Below, one piece after another: positions 51,232-59,372 of a DNA stretch of 64,000 nucleotides (its first letter is position 1; the number at the start of each line of letters is the position of its first letter). This stretch comes from Nitrososphaerota archaeon. Its GTDB lineage: Archaea; Thermoproteota; Nitrososphaeria; Nitrososphaerales; UBA183. The notes beneath the pieces are model-generated. The model did no database searches. It had not been told where the DNA came from and worked only from the letters and a program-made list of their open reading frames with translations. The stretch lies in assembly GCA_027886865.1 (NCBI GenBank), contig JAPCJR010000006.1:1-64000 (forward strand), read 5' to 3'. The translations under genes were made by a program, and so were the position numbers.

Positions 51232-52032
51232 GTGCCGGCGCAGCAAACAATCAACCTCAAACTAGTACCTATCAGCAAACTGATTCCTCACGAAGAAACC
51301 GTCGCTCACCTATCGGACAGGCTGGCCCGGAGGATGATACGCGATGGTGTTCAGAAGGACCCGATAGTCGTGGACGAAGAGAGCCTGATCGTTCTTGATG
51401 GGATGCATCGGCTCGAAGCTCTCAGGAGGATGGGCGCCAAGCAAGCTGTATGTTCACTTGTGGATTACGAGGGTGACCAAGTGAAGCTGTTCAGGTGGTT
51501 CCGTCTTGTGGAGAATCCCGGGGAAGAGCTGGTCTCGGATATGCGGAAGGAGCTCAAAGCTTTCGAGGAGGTCTCGCTCTCGTGGGCCGATGCAGGTTTC
51601 GATTCCGGATTGACCCTGACCCACAGTGGAAGGGCGTACGTCACGACGACTGGGGAAGGGGCGGACTCAGTGACGAGGGCGGTCAGGAAGTTCGACGGTT
51701 TATCCAGGGCCGCCGAGCAGTGGGTACGGTACATCGACGAAGGCACGGTCTCGCCGGAGCTGCTCAAAGGCAACTACATGGCACTCCTGACCCCCAAGTT
51801 CAAAAAGGACGAGGTCATCGATGCGGCCATGCAGGGCAGGCCGTTCCCGCCTAAGACGACGCTGCACGTCTTCCCGCTGCGCCCGATGGGGATAAACTAC
51901 CCGATCGAGGCGCTGCGTTCGCAGGGTGACATGCTCGAGAAGTTGCTCGGGACGAGGAAGCCCCGCCGGATAGACCCCCCGTCCTTCTACAGGGGAAGGC
52001 TGTATCGAGAACCCGTGGTGGTGTTCGAATGA
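51232..52032 (+). CDS. SerK/ParB-fold protein (possible serine kinase)
   Basis: Residues 10-110 form a ParB/sulfiredoxin-like fold with VPISKLIPHEETV and the catalytic-type LDGMHRLEAL. The overall length of 266 and the C-terminal half (YMALLTPKFKKDEVIDAAM) fit the archaeal SerK group, in which the Thermococcus enzyme phosphorylates free serine with ADP for cysteine synthesis. GTG 51232 follows S17e by 5 nt, and its stop overlaps the MoaD-like ATG by four bases. A DNA-related role is the alternative. Confidence 0.7.
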   Translation: MPAQQTINLKLVPISKLIPHEETVAHLSDRLARRMIRDGVQKDPIVVDEESLIVLDGMHRLEALRRMGAKQAVCSLVDYEGDQVKLFRWFRLVENPGEELVSDMRKELKAFEEVSLSWADAGFDSGLTLTHSGRAYVTTTGEGADSVTRAVRKFDGLSRAAEQWVRYIDEGTVSPELLKGNYMALLTPKFKKDEVIDAAMQGRPFPPKTTLHVFPLRPMGINYPIEALRSQGDMLEKLLGTRKPRRIDPPSFYRGRLYREPVVVFE

Positions 52033-52292
52033 CGATTAGGGTGAGATGCCTGGGACATATCAAGACGAGCGTGGGCAGCGAGACCGTGGAGATCAGAGAA
52101 AATACTATGAACGCCGGAGAACTCATCGAAAGCCTCCGCAAGATGGGGGCGAAGGACCCGCACCTTGGATTCACAAGGTTCAACACCCTGCTGATAGTGA
52201 ACGGTCAGACCGCGTTCACCGCCGCTGCGGACGACCGGAAACTGGTGGATGGCGACGAGGTGCTGCTGGTGCCGTTCTCGCACGGAGGATGA
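52029..52292 (+). CDS. MoaD/ThiS-like ubiquitin-fold sulfur carrier
   Basis: The 87-residue beta-grasp protein ends in SHGG, the diglycine needed for adenylation and thiocarboxylate formation. Internal strands (TIRVRCLGHIKTSVG, LVDGDEVLLVPF) fit MoaD/SAMP. It may carry sulfur for molybdopterin or tRNA thiolation, or be conjugated to proteins. No E1-like enzyme is in the window. It is translationally coupled to the SerK-like gene. Confidence 0.82.
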   Translation: MTIRVRCLGHIKTSVGSETVEIRENTMNAGELIESLRKMGAKDPHLGFTRFNTLLIVNGQTAFTAAADDRKLVDGDEVLLVPFSHGG

Positions 52293-52296
52293 CCTG

Positions 52297-52737
52297 ATGG
52301 GGACCGCAGTGGCGGCCGCAGCGGAGCTCGCCCCGGGCGAGGCGGAACGGGAACTTCTGAGGCTCAGGTCGGCCCATCCGCGGCTGACCATCCAGCTGGT
52401 GGTCATGAATAGGCTACCCGGCGCTGGGGCGGTCATGATGATCGCCGCACAGACCCTCCGGGCCAAGGAGACCGGCGCCCTGTTGGCGGCCAAGCCCGAG
52501 GTGGACCTGCTGCTCCGGCTCGCCGGGACGAGCCAGATAACGGAGGCGCTGCAGAAGCACGGCTACGGCGCGCAGGGAGCGAAGATGCTAGTCGCGGCCG
52601 GCTCGAACAAGGGCGTCGAGAGGCTGAGGAGGGAGCTGTCGGGCAGCAAGTCGTACAGGGTGCTCGAACCGGAGAGGGTTGACGAGGAAGACCTCGACAT
52701 GGTCGAGGTGGCAGCGCTGCTCGGGACCAAGACCTAA
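52297..52737 (+). CDS. KEOPS complex subunit Cgi121-like
   Basis: The 146-residue protein matches Cgi121: AAQTLRAKETGALLAAKPEVDLLLRLAGTSQI (the RxxGxxQI motif) followed by ALQKHGYGAQGAKMLVAAG. KEOPS adds threonylcarbamoyl to make t6A37 in tRNA, and Cgi121 binds the tRNA CCA end. ATG 52297 follows the MoaD-like stop by 4 nt. The Sua5/TsaC gene that makes the substrate lies about 0.5 kb away on the other strand. Confidence 0.78.
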   Translation: MGTAVAAAAELAPGEAERELLRLRSAHPRLTIQLVVMNRLPGAGAVMMIAAQTLRAKETGALLAAKPEVDLLLRLAGTSQITEALQKHGYGAQGAKMLVAAGSNKGVERLRRELSGSKSYRVLEPERVDEEDLDMVEVAALLGTKT

Positions 52738-53246
52738 GCGCTGCGCTTGAGTTTAGTGATGCTGATCATCTCGTCGGGCCGGACGAGGCAGAGCGCCGAA
52801 TACTCTCCGAGGATCTCTACCTGAAGGACCTTGTCGGGGGATTCGAGGCTCACCTTCCTGTCGACGACATCGGCTATGGCGTCGATCAACTGTTTCCTCG
52901 AATAAGGCGAATCTCTCTCGTCGATCTCGATCTTGAAGGTCTCCGACTTGCCGATCTGTTCTCCAAGCTGTTTGGCCGCCTCTTTGATCTGCTCAAGGAT
53001 GGTGTCGACGACCAGGTCGACCGGTATGACCCTCTGGATGAAGTGGACCCTGAACGGCTCCGACCGCACATAGTCCCTCAGAAAGGCTATGAACCCTCTC
53101 GGGTCCTCGATGTCTACCTCGAGCAGACCGTCGAAGTCGGATTTTTCCACGTGCAGCTTCCGCAACCCGTGCTGCAGAGCGATCTCCTTGAACTCGGCTG
53201 AGGCTTTTGCCTCGCTGCCCTTCTGAGAGGTAAGAATCAGGTTCAT
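52734..53246 (-). CDS. THUMP-domain protein (TAN1-like tRNA acetylation factor)
   Basis: The 170-residue protein has the N-terminal ferredoxin-like part (LILTSQKGSEAKASAEF) and the THUMP core with ETFKIEIDERDSPYSRKQLIDAIADVV and SALCLVRPDEMI. It matches archaeal/eukaryotic TAN1, the RNA-binding partner for N4-acetylcytidine formation in tRNA. It overlaps the Sua5 gene stop by ATGA and converges on Cgi121. Confidence 0.82.
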   Translation of the reverse strand: MNLILTSQKGSEAKASAEFKEIALQHGLRKLHVEKSDFDGLLEVDIEDPRGFIAFLRDYVRSEPFRVHFIQRVIPVDLVVDTILEQIKEAAKQLGEQIGKSETFKIEIDERDSPYSRKQLIDAIADVVDRKVSLESPDKVLQVEILGEYSALCLVRPDEMISITKLKRSA

Positions 53247-53860
53247 CTATTGAAACTCTCCCGTGTAATCCCCGAATCAATGCCGATTGCACCCCTCCTT
53301 AAAACCTCAACAGACCCCCGGACCACTTTGACGATGGTTGACTCGGTGCCATCGGTGCGGCCTCCGTCTATCACCGCGTCCAGCAGGTCCCCCATACTGC
53401 GCTCCACCTCCCCTGCGGTCCTGCTGGAGGGCTGCCCTGACAGGTTAGCGCTGGTCCCCGTGATGGAGCCACCCGCTTCCTGAGCCAAGGCCCGGGGGAC
53501 TTCATGGTCCGGGACACGCACCCCCAACCATCCCGTCCCCTGGTCCAGCCTGAGGGGCACAGGCCTCTTGAGCGGGGCGACTATAGTCAGCGCGCCCGGC
53601 CAGAACCTCCGGGCGAGCTCGAGCGCGAGGCCGTCCAGTGCCACAAGGCTCTCCGCCTGCTCGATTCCGGCGCACAGCACCGGGATTGGCTTCGCCTCCC
53701 GGCCCTTGGACTCGAAGAGCCTGTCGATCGCCTGGCTATTCCAGGGGTCGCATCCGAGACCGTAGACGGTGTCCGTTGGGAAGGCGACCAGACCGCCGCG
53801 CCTTACGATCGCGGCCACCTCGGAGATGGAGGCGGCGTCGCGTCCCAAAATTCTTGTCAA
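53243..53860 (-). CDS. Threonylcarbamoyl-AMP synthase (Sua5/YrdC/TsaC)
   Basis: The 205-residue YrdC-fold enzyme makes threonylcarbamoyl-AMP from Thr, bicarbonate and ATP for t6A. It has RRGGLVAFPTDTVYGLGCDP, FESKGREAKPIPVL, RFWPGALTIV and GTSANLSG. Only the YrdC domain is present, as in TsaC; the Sua5 C-terminal domain is absent. It is coupled to the TAN1-like gene. Confidence 0.93.
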   Translation of the reverse strand: MTRILGRDAASISEVAAIVRRGGLVAFPTDTVYGLGCDPWNSQAIDRLFESKGREAKPIPVLCAGIEQAESLVALDGLALELARRFWPGALTIVAPLKRPVPLRLDQGTGWLGVRVPDHEVPRALAQEAGGSITGTSANLSGQPSSRTAGEVERSMGDLLDAVIDGGRTDGTESTIVKVVRGSVEVLRRGAIGIDSGITRESFNR

Positions 53861-53921
53861 CGCGACAGGTCGAGGCCAGCAACGCTTAATAGTTTAACGA
53901 AAAGCGCCACGGCCGCTACCT

Positions 53922-54014
53922 ATGTCCGTCGAAGACGACGAATCCGAGGACGAAACAGACGAGGAGTTAGAAGACGACGGTTGGGAAGAGGACTCCGAAG
54001 AGGACGAGTTCTAA
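53922..54014 (+). CDS. 30-residue acidic mini-protein
   Basis: The frame reads MSVEDDESEDETDEELEDDG and ends in DEDEF-like residues; 21 of 30 residues are Asp or Glu. A TATA element (TTAATAGTTTAAC, 53886-53898) lies about 25-30 nt before the ATG, which supports real expression. It resembles the start of the acidic gene at 46144. No family is recognised. Confidence 0.5.
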   Translation: MSVEDDESEDETDEELEDDGWEEDSEEDEF

Positions 54015-54091
54015 GCCCATGAAACAGTAGGAACGTAGTCCATTCGATTATCTTATAGCAGCGCCCGCTGGGCTTGCCCCGGGCTGGATGC

Positions 54092-54763
54092 ATGGTCACG
54101 CCAATTTTAGTCATAAATTTCAAGAACTACAGCGAGATACTAGGAGAATCAGCACTTCGCCTCGCAAGGTCGGCGGAGCGCGTCTCCGCCATTATGGACG
54201 TCCACATCATCCTAGCTCCGCCGGTCCCTTCCTTGGCAGCGATAGCCTCCAGCGTCAGAATCCCGGTCTTCAGCCAGAACGTGGAGGACTCGGTCGAAGG
54301 GAAAAGCACCGGCGCCGTGATTCCAGAGGCGCTCAGGGCTTGGAGGTGCGCCGGGTCCCTGATCAACCACAGCGAGTCCAGGACCCGTCTCGATGTAATC
54401 GCCAAACTCGTCCCCAGGATGAAGGAGTCAGGCCTGACATCGTGCGTTTGCGCCGAGAGCACGGAGGAGCTGGTCAAGTTCGTCCCGCTGGACCCGGAAT
54501 ACATAGCTGTGGAGCCTCCGGAGCTCATCGGGACGGGAATATCGGTCTCAAAGGCGAGGCCGGAACTCATCTCGGACTCGGTCGAGGCTGCCTTGAGGGC
54601 AGGATACGGTGGAAGCGTCCTCTGCGGCGCCGGGATAGTCAGCGGCGACGACGCGAGGGCAGCTACCAGGCTTGGAGCACGCGGCATATTGGTGGCAAGC
54701 AGCGTCGTGAAGTCGACAGACTGGGAGGCTAAGATAAAGGAGCTCGCCTTCGGCCTCCTCTGA
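54092..54763 (+). CDS. tpiA: Triose-phosphate isomerase
   Basis: The 223-residue archaeal-type TIM interconverts DHAP and G3P. It has the substrate-binding VINFKNY, catalytic His in LINHSES, catalytic Glu in YIAVEPPELIGTG, and the phosphate loop VLCGAGIVSGDDA. The short form is usual in archaea, where it is tetrameric. ATG 54092 is preferred to TTG 54074, which coincides with the expected transcription start after the TATA element at 54047-54055. FBPase and aldolase genes follow. Confidence 0.94.
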   Translation: MVTPILVINFKNYSEILGESALRLARSAERVSAIMDVHIILAPPVPSLAAIASSVRIPVFSQNVEDSVEGKSTGAVIPEALRAWRCAGSLINHSESRTRLDVIAKLVPRMKESGLTSCVCAESTEELVKFVPLDPEYIAVEPPELIGTGISVSKARPELISDSVEAALRAGYGGSVLCGAGIVSGDDARAATRLGARGILVASSVVKSTDWEAKIKELAFGLL

Positions 54764-54831
54764 CCACACCAGAAAGACTAGCCCTAGCGCGCCGCGGGCG
54801 TATGACGGGGCCGTGAAAGCTCAGGACGGCG

Positions 54832-55728
54832 TCAGCGGCCGGAGATCATGGATTCCACTTCCCTCACCAGGCTCTCGGTACCCATGTAGACGGGCGTCGA
54901 CTCTGCGAGGGAAGACGGGGAGAGGGAAAGGATGTCCCGCGAGCCGTCGGATGCAAACCCGTGCGCCTCCCGTGTGATGTAGGCCATCGGCGCAGCTTCG
55001 TAGAGCACCCTCAGCTTGCCCTTTGGCTTGCTCTTGAGCTCCGGATAACCGAATATGCCGCCATAACGGAGGACCTGATTGTAGTCGCCGACGAACGTTC
55101 CCCCGTAGCGGAGCTTCATCCCGCGGTCCTCGAGCGACGCGACGAACCTCTCGACGGGCTCGATCCACTCCCTCCTCTGCCCCCCGAACCCGAAGACCTC
55201 GGGATCCTCGGGTATCCGAAGGCCGGTCTCCAGCAGGGTGAACTCCGTCCGGCCCTCTCGCTCCACGGCGACGAAAGTCTGTACGCCGCCTCCCGTCGAG
55301 TAGGTGAGGGTGAGCATAGGGCCGTAGGTGACGTAGGCGGCACCCACCATCCGTTTGCCGGAGCACGGCAGCTTCGAGGAGTACAGGCCGAAGATGGAGC
55401 CGAGCGGGTTGTTTGTCGAGATGTTCGATGACCCGTCTAGGGGGTCCATCGCGACGTGGACGGAGCCCCTACCCATCATGGCTTCGGCCATCTCCTCCGA
55501 AGCCACCTCCTTCACTCGGCCCGTCGAGATGAGGGACGTGGCGAACAGGTCGTTCGCGTATACATCGATCTCGGCCTGTTTCTCTCCGGAAGGGTTTATG
55601 CCGCGTGTCATCCCTCTGCTCATGGGAAGGGCGTCCCGGACCCGGACGCTCGTCGCCGCTATCGCCGAGATCAACAAAGCGAGGTCGTCCGGTGAATTAG
55701 CGCGAAGATGGTCTTCTAGAATCGTCAA
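54832..55728 (-). CDS. fbp: Class I fructose-1,6-bisphosphatase
   Basis: The 298-residue protein hydrolyses FBP in gluconeogenesis. It has the lithium-sensitive phosphatase signature MDPLDGSSNI, the second metal residue set in SEEMAEAM, and LRVLYEAAPMAYI near the C-terminus. Many archaea instead use the bifunctional class V enzyme, so a class I enzyme next to an aldolase is notable. TTG 55728 follows a TATA element (fwd 55761-55769) by about 35 nt. Confidence 0.92.
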   Translation of the reverse strand: MTILEDHLRANSPDDLALLISAIAATSVRVRDALPMSRGMTRGINPSGEKQAEIDVYANDLFATSLISTGRVKEVASEEMAEAMMGRGSVHVAMDPLDGSSNISTNNPLGSIFGLYSSKLPCSGKRMVGAAYVTYGPMLTLTYSTGGGVQTFVAVEREGRTEFTLLETGLRIPEDPEVFGFGGQRREWIEPVERFVASLEDRGMKLRYGGTFVGDYNQVLRYGGIFGYPELKSKPKGKLRVLYEAAPMAYITREAHGFASDGSRDILSLSPSSLAESTPVYMGTESLVREVESMISGR

Positions 55729-55740
55729 ATGTTCGCTGCA

Positions 55741-55770
55741 CCCTTAAATACGCCTCGACGGGGATAAAGC
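55741..55770. promoter_or_regulatory. Interleaved divergent promoters of fbp and the aldolase gene
   Basis: TTAAATA (55744-55750) is placed correctly for the plus-strand aldolase gene. GGGATAAAGC (55761-55770) read on the minus strand, GCTTTATCCC, is placed correctly for fbp. Each TATA lies inside the other gene's promoter, so binding at one may hinder the other. Confidence 0.5.
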
Positions 55771-55786
55771 TATTGCGTGAAGGGTC

Positions 55787-56575
55787 TTGACAGGTAAGAA
55801 TGACCGGATGGACGTTTTCCTTGAGAACGGAAAGAGCACCATACTCGCATATGACCAGGGGCTCGAGCACGGTCCCAGCTCTGATTTTGACAACAGAAAC
55901 GTCGACCCGGCGTTCATAGTGGAGATGGCCTCGAAGGGGGGCTTCAACGGGCTTGCCCTGCAGAAGGGCGTGGCAGAGAGATACTACGACGGGAAGGTCC
56001 CGCTGATATTGAAAGTCAACGGCAAGTCCAGCCTCCCAAAGGGGGAGCCGATCGCCCGTCAGAACTGCTCGGTCGAGTACGCAGTCTCGCTCGGGGCCAA
56101 GGCCATAGGCTACACCATCTACCTCGGAAGCGGTTACGAGTCGGAGATGTTCGCGGAGTTCGGGAGGGTCCAGGAGGAGGCGCACGAACGCGGCTTGGCC
56201 GCGATTACGTGGGTGTATCCCCGGGGCGCGGCGGTCCAGAACGACACGTCGAAGGAGATAGTCGCGTACGCTGCCAGGGTGGCGCTAGAACTAGGTGCGG
56301 ACGCGGCCAAGATCAAGTACACCGGAGACAGTCAGTCCTTCGCGTGGGCGGTCAAGTCGGCGGGGAGGTCCAAGGTGTTCATGTCGGGGGGCCCGAAGGC
56401 CGCGACCGACGGTGCCTTCCTCGAGCAGGTGAGGGGAGCCATAGACGCGGGAGCCACGGGGATAGCCGTGGGAAGGAACGTCTGGCAGCATCCGGAGCCG
56501 CTGAAGATGGCGGACCTGCTGAGACAGGTGGTCTTCGAGAACCTGCAGGTGGCTTCACTGAAGGCATCGAACTAG
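55787..56575 (+). CDS. Class I (DhnA-type) fructose-bisphosphate aldolase
   Basis: The 262-residue TIM-barrel enzyme splits or forms FBP through a Schiff base. It has ILAYDQGLEHGPSSDF, the catalytic-lysine strand ADAAKIKYTGD (Lys in IKY), and the phosphate-binding MSGGPKA and GIAVGRNVWQH. TTG 55787 or ATG 55808 may start it. With TIM and FBPase it forms a lower gluconeogenic set. Confidence 0.93.
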   Translation: MTGKNDRMDVFLENGKSTILAYDQGLEHGPSSDFDNRNVDPAFIVEMASKGGFNGLALQKGVAERYYDGKVPLILKVNGKSSLPKGEPIARQNCSVEYAVSLGAKAIGYTIYLGSGYESEMFAEFGRVQEEAHERGLAAITWVYPRGAAVQNDTSKEIVAYAARVALELGADAAKIKYTGDSQSFAWAVKSAGRSKVFMSGGPKAATDGAFLEQVRGAIDAGATGIAVGRNVWQHPEPLKMADLLRQVVFENLQVASLKASN

Positions 56576-56596
56576 CTGGACGCGGAGTTTGTCAAG

Positions 56597-56965
56597 ATGA
56601 AAATATTCATCATAGATATCGACGGCACGATTTGCGAGAACATCCCCAACGAGCTGGGAGCCGAGAGGATGAGGCACGCCAAGCCCTACAACGACTCGAT
56701 AAAGGCGATAAACAGCCTGTACGATGAGGGGAATTACATCTGTTTCTTCACGGCCCGGACCGACGAGCACGACGAGGCGACGAGGGACTGGCTCAAGAAG
56801 CACGGGGTCAGGTATCACAGGCTCATACTGAACAAGCCGAGGAAGCTCCCTCCCTTCACCGAGTACCACTTCATCGACGACGCGCACGTAAAGGCCACGA
56901 CCTTCAAGGGGAAGTTCACGAACTTTGTCAAGAAGAACGTGGAGATAGAAGTCTTCGAAGAATAG
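56597..56965 (+). CDS. HAD-superfamily small phosphatase
   Basis: The 122-residue cap-less HAD protein has motif I FIIDIDGTICEN, motif II FFTARTDEHDE, and motif III/IV LNKPRKLPPFTEYHFIDD. It resembles phosphatases of unknown sugar or nucleotide substrates. It lies 21 nt after the aldolase gene on the same strand, so a sugar phosphate is a fair guess. Confidence 0.8.
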   Translation: MKIFIIDIDGTICENIPNELGAERMRHAKPYNDSIKAINSLYDEGNYICFFTARTDEHDEATRDWLKKHGVRYHRLILNKPRKLPPFTEYHFIDDAHVKATTFKGKFTNFVKKNVEIEVFEE

Positions 56966-57013
56966 CGCGACCCCTACTTAGGTTATATACGTAAATCGCA
57001 AACGCTATCAGGT

Positions 57014-57322
57014 ATGTCCATTCCGATGATACAGAAGGGACTCGAGAGGCTCGAATCCCTCATCGCCGAATCGCAGGCTCAGATGAAGCGGATGGAAGAG
57101 TTCATGCGCTCGAGCAGGGGGGAGTCGAACTCCAAGTTCGACGCGCTGATGGAGGACCAGAACGCCAAGTTTGCCAACCTGAAGACCGAACTGAGCGCGA
57201 TGCGGACGGACATGAACAGCCTGAAGAGCGGCCTGACACTAAGGATGGACTCCCTGGACAAGAAGATAACGACGCTAGAGATCAACTTCAAGAAGCTCGA
57301 CGACGGTCTCAGGCAAGGCTAA
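57014..57322 (+). CDS. Small coiled-coil protein
   Basis: The 102-residue protein is nearly all helix, with heptads from about residue 5 to 95 (QKGLERLESLIAESQAQMKR; FANLKTELSAMRTDMNSLKS; MDSLDKKITTLEINFKKLDD). No family is recognised; it may oligomerise as a tail or scaffold. A TATA element (TTATATACG, 56983-56991) lies about 25 nt upstream. It overlaps the converging gene stop by four bases. Confidence 0.65.
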   Translation: MSIPMIQKGLERLESLIAESQAQMKRMEEFMRSSRGESNSKFDALMEDQNAKFANLKTELSAMRTDMNSLKSGLTLRMDSLDKKITTLEINFKKLDDGLRQG

Positions 57323-58284
57323 GGCGCTACCTTCGCCAGGCCGCCGCCGGCTACCCTCAGGCCCTTTCCGTTCAGGTCTATGACGGCCAGCCTCATGCCT
57401 TCCCAGACCGGGACGGGGCCCGGCACCTTGGCAGAATAGAGGTCCCCCTCTTTGACGATGCTGGCGAGCACCAGCTCCCCGGGCAGCTGGAGGTGCAGGT
57501 CTCTCCCGTCCACTTCCTGTTTGTAGTAGGCACTCTTCGCGAAGGCGAACGAGACCTTCTCGGCCAGCTTGAACGAGCCGTCGTCGAGCCAAGAGGTCTT
57601 GTCCAGGTCCTTCGCGTCCACACCCTTCAACGAGAGCCCGACCCTCATCCCTCTGCCCGCGCTCTCCTGGTCCTCGTCGTTGACCTGTATCCCCTTGACC
57701 TCCACGGTCCTCTCCGGTGACGACGGGACGGCTCGCAGCTTGTCGTGGACGGAGACCTTCCCGGACAGCACGAAGCCCAGGACGACGGTTCCGACCCCCT
57801 TCACGCTGAAGGCCCGGTCGATGTAGACCAGCGCCCCGGCAGGGGCCGCGGGCGACGACCGCTCGACCCCCGAAAGGTCGATGACCGACGAGTCCCCGGT
57901 CCTGCGTTCCACCGGGTAGCCCGCAAGGCCTAGCCCCTTGAAAGCCGTCTTCACCTCTTCAGGGCCCGCCCCGCCGTCGATTATCTCTACGCGGCCCGGA
58001 AGCCGAAAGCTCTCCAGCAGCACGGCGAGCTCGCCGTCGGGCGCCGAGAGCCGTCCGTTGGGCGGGAATAGGTAGCAGGCATAGTCGGAGATGGATGCGA
58101 TCCGGGAATACCCCTGAATCTTGTCCGGAAACATCGGGTCGTCCAGGAAGGAGATCCTCTTCCCAGCCTCGTTCCTGTGGTATACTATCATCCCTTCGAC
58201 CTCGCTCTTCTTGGCGATCGACCCCTCGAACTTCGTCTTGAGTTCCTTGTCAGCCCCGAAGATGCCTATGGTATGTCCTTCCAT
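57319..58284 (-). CDS. EF-Tu/SelB-like protein with a degenerate GTPase domain
   Basis: The 321-residue protein follows the translational GTPase layout. Residues 1-125 replace the G domain, but the P-loop position reads GIFGADKELKTKF, without the glycines and Lys-Thr of GHVDHGKT. Residues 140-230 form an EF-Tu domain 2 barrel (YIDRAFSVKGVGTVVLGFVLSGKVSVHDKL). The last 90 residues form domain 3. It fits the archaeal SelB-like group. It probably binds aminoacyl-tRNA or ribosomes without GTP hydrolysis. Confidence 0.72.
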   Translation of the reverse strand: MEGHTIGIFGADKELKTKFEGSIAKKSEVEGMIVYHRNEAGKRISFLDDPMFPDKIQGYSRIASISDYACYLFPPNGRLSAPDGELAVLLESFRLPGRVEIIDGGAGPEEVKTAFKGLGLAGYPVERRTGDSSVIDLSGVERSSPAAPAGALVYIDRAFSVKGVGTVVLGFVLSGKVSVHDKLRAVPSSPERTVEVKGIQVNDEDQESAGRGMRVGLSLKGVDAKDLDKTSWLDDGSFKLAEKVSFAFAKSAYYKQEVDGRDLHLQLPGELVLASIVKEGDLYSAKVPGPVPVWEGMRLAVIDLNGKGLRVAGGGLAKVAP

Positions 58285-58323
58285 GAAACGAACCCACTCC
58301 GCCCCTCGGAGGTGTAATAAGCT

Positions 58324-59271
58324 CTAGGGGAAAAGGTCGGTGCTGAGGTACTTCAGCGCGGTGTCGGGTATCACCGTCACGACCACGCTGTCCGGTCCCA
58401 GCCGCCTCGCGAGCTTGAAGGCGGCGGCGACGTTCGCCCCTCCGCTGAACCCGCCTAGGATCCCCTCCTTCCTAGCGAGGAGCCTGGCCGTCCTGACCGC
58501 TTCAGCGTCCGAGACGCCAAGGTAGCCGTCGCAGAGGGCCGAGTTCCAGATCTTCGGGAAGAGGGCGTATCCTGCGCCCTGCAGCTTGTGCTTCTGCGAC
58601 TCGACGCGCTTTCCCGCCAGCACCCGTGCGCGCTGCGGCTCGACCACGTAGCACCTCACCTCCTTGTTGTGCGACTTGAGCGCCTCCGCGATCCCGACGA
58701 ACGTCCCGCTCGTGCCGGCGATGGCGACGAAGTGGTCGACCGCGCCCGAGGTCTGCTTCCAGATCTCCTCACCGGTCCCCTCCCTGTGTGCTGCGGGGTT
58801 GGCGGGGTTGTTGAACTGGTCTACCCTGAAGGCCCGCTCCTTCTTTGCGAGCGAGGCCGCCCTCCTCTCCGCGACCTGGAGGTCGTCGCCGGTCACCTGA
58901 CCTGGTTGGCCGCCCTTCGCCTGCGGCACAAGGACGACGCGCGCCCCCAGCGCTTTCATTATCCTCCAACGCTCCCGGGAGTTCCCTGCGCTCATCACCG
59001 CCGTGAACGGGTGGTGCATGATGGCGCAGGCGACGGCCAGGCCTATCCCCATGTTGCCGCTCGTCAGCTCCACGACCATCTGGCCTGGTTGAAGCCGTCC
59101 CGTCCGCTCCGCATCCTGGAGGATCTTGAGAGCGGCCCTGTCCTTGATGCTCCCTCCGGGGCTGAAATATTCGAGCTTGGCGAAGATGCGGGCCTCGACA
59201 CCCGCGGCGGCCCGCATGCGGTCGAGAGCGACGAGCGGCGTGTTCCCGATGGCGCCGAGGATGCTATCCAT
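58324..59271 (-). CDS. Cysteine synthase-family PLP enzyme
   Basis: The 315-residue fold-type II enzyme has the PLP lysine in SPGGSIKDRAAL, the substrate loop ELTSGNMGIG, and the phosphate cup GTSGTFVG. It makes cysteine from an activated serine and sulfide. The acceptor could be O-acetylserine or O-phosphoserine. A SerK-like gene at 51 kb makes O-phosphoserine plausible. No cystathionine-type regulatory domain is attached. Confidence 0.85.
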   Translation of the reverse strand: MDSILGAIGNTPLVALDRMRAAAGVEARIFAKLEYFSPGGSIKDRAALKILQDAERTGRLQPGQMVVELTSGNMGIGLAVACAIMHHPFTAVMSAGNSRERWRIMKALGARVVLVPQAKGGQPGQVTGDDLQVAERRAASLAKKERAFRVDQFNNPANPAAHREGTGEEIWKQTSGAVDHFVAIAGTSGTFVGIAEALKSHNKEVRCYVVEPQRARVLAGKRVESQKHKLQGAGYALFPKIWNSALCDGYLGVSDAEAVRTARLLARKEGILGGFSGGANVAAAFKLARRLGPDSVVVTVIPDTALKYLSTDLFP

Positions 59272-59372
59272 TAACCGGTGTCACGTGCTCCTCTGGGCCC
59301 GATTGACGGATAACCATATCGATTCGGCCGCCGCGTGGCGCGGCAAGGGCAAAGCATTTCTACGGCGGACCG

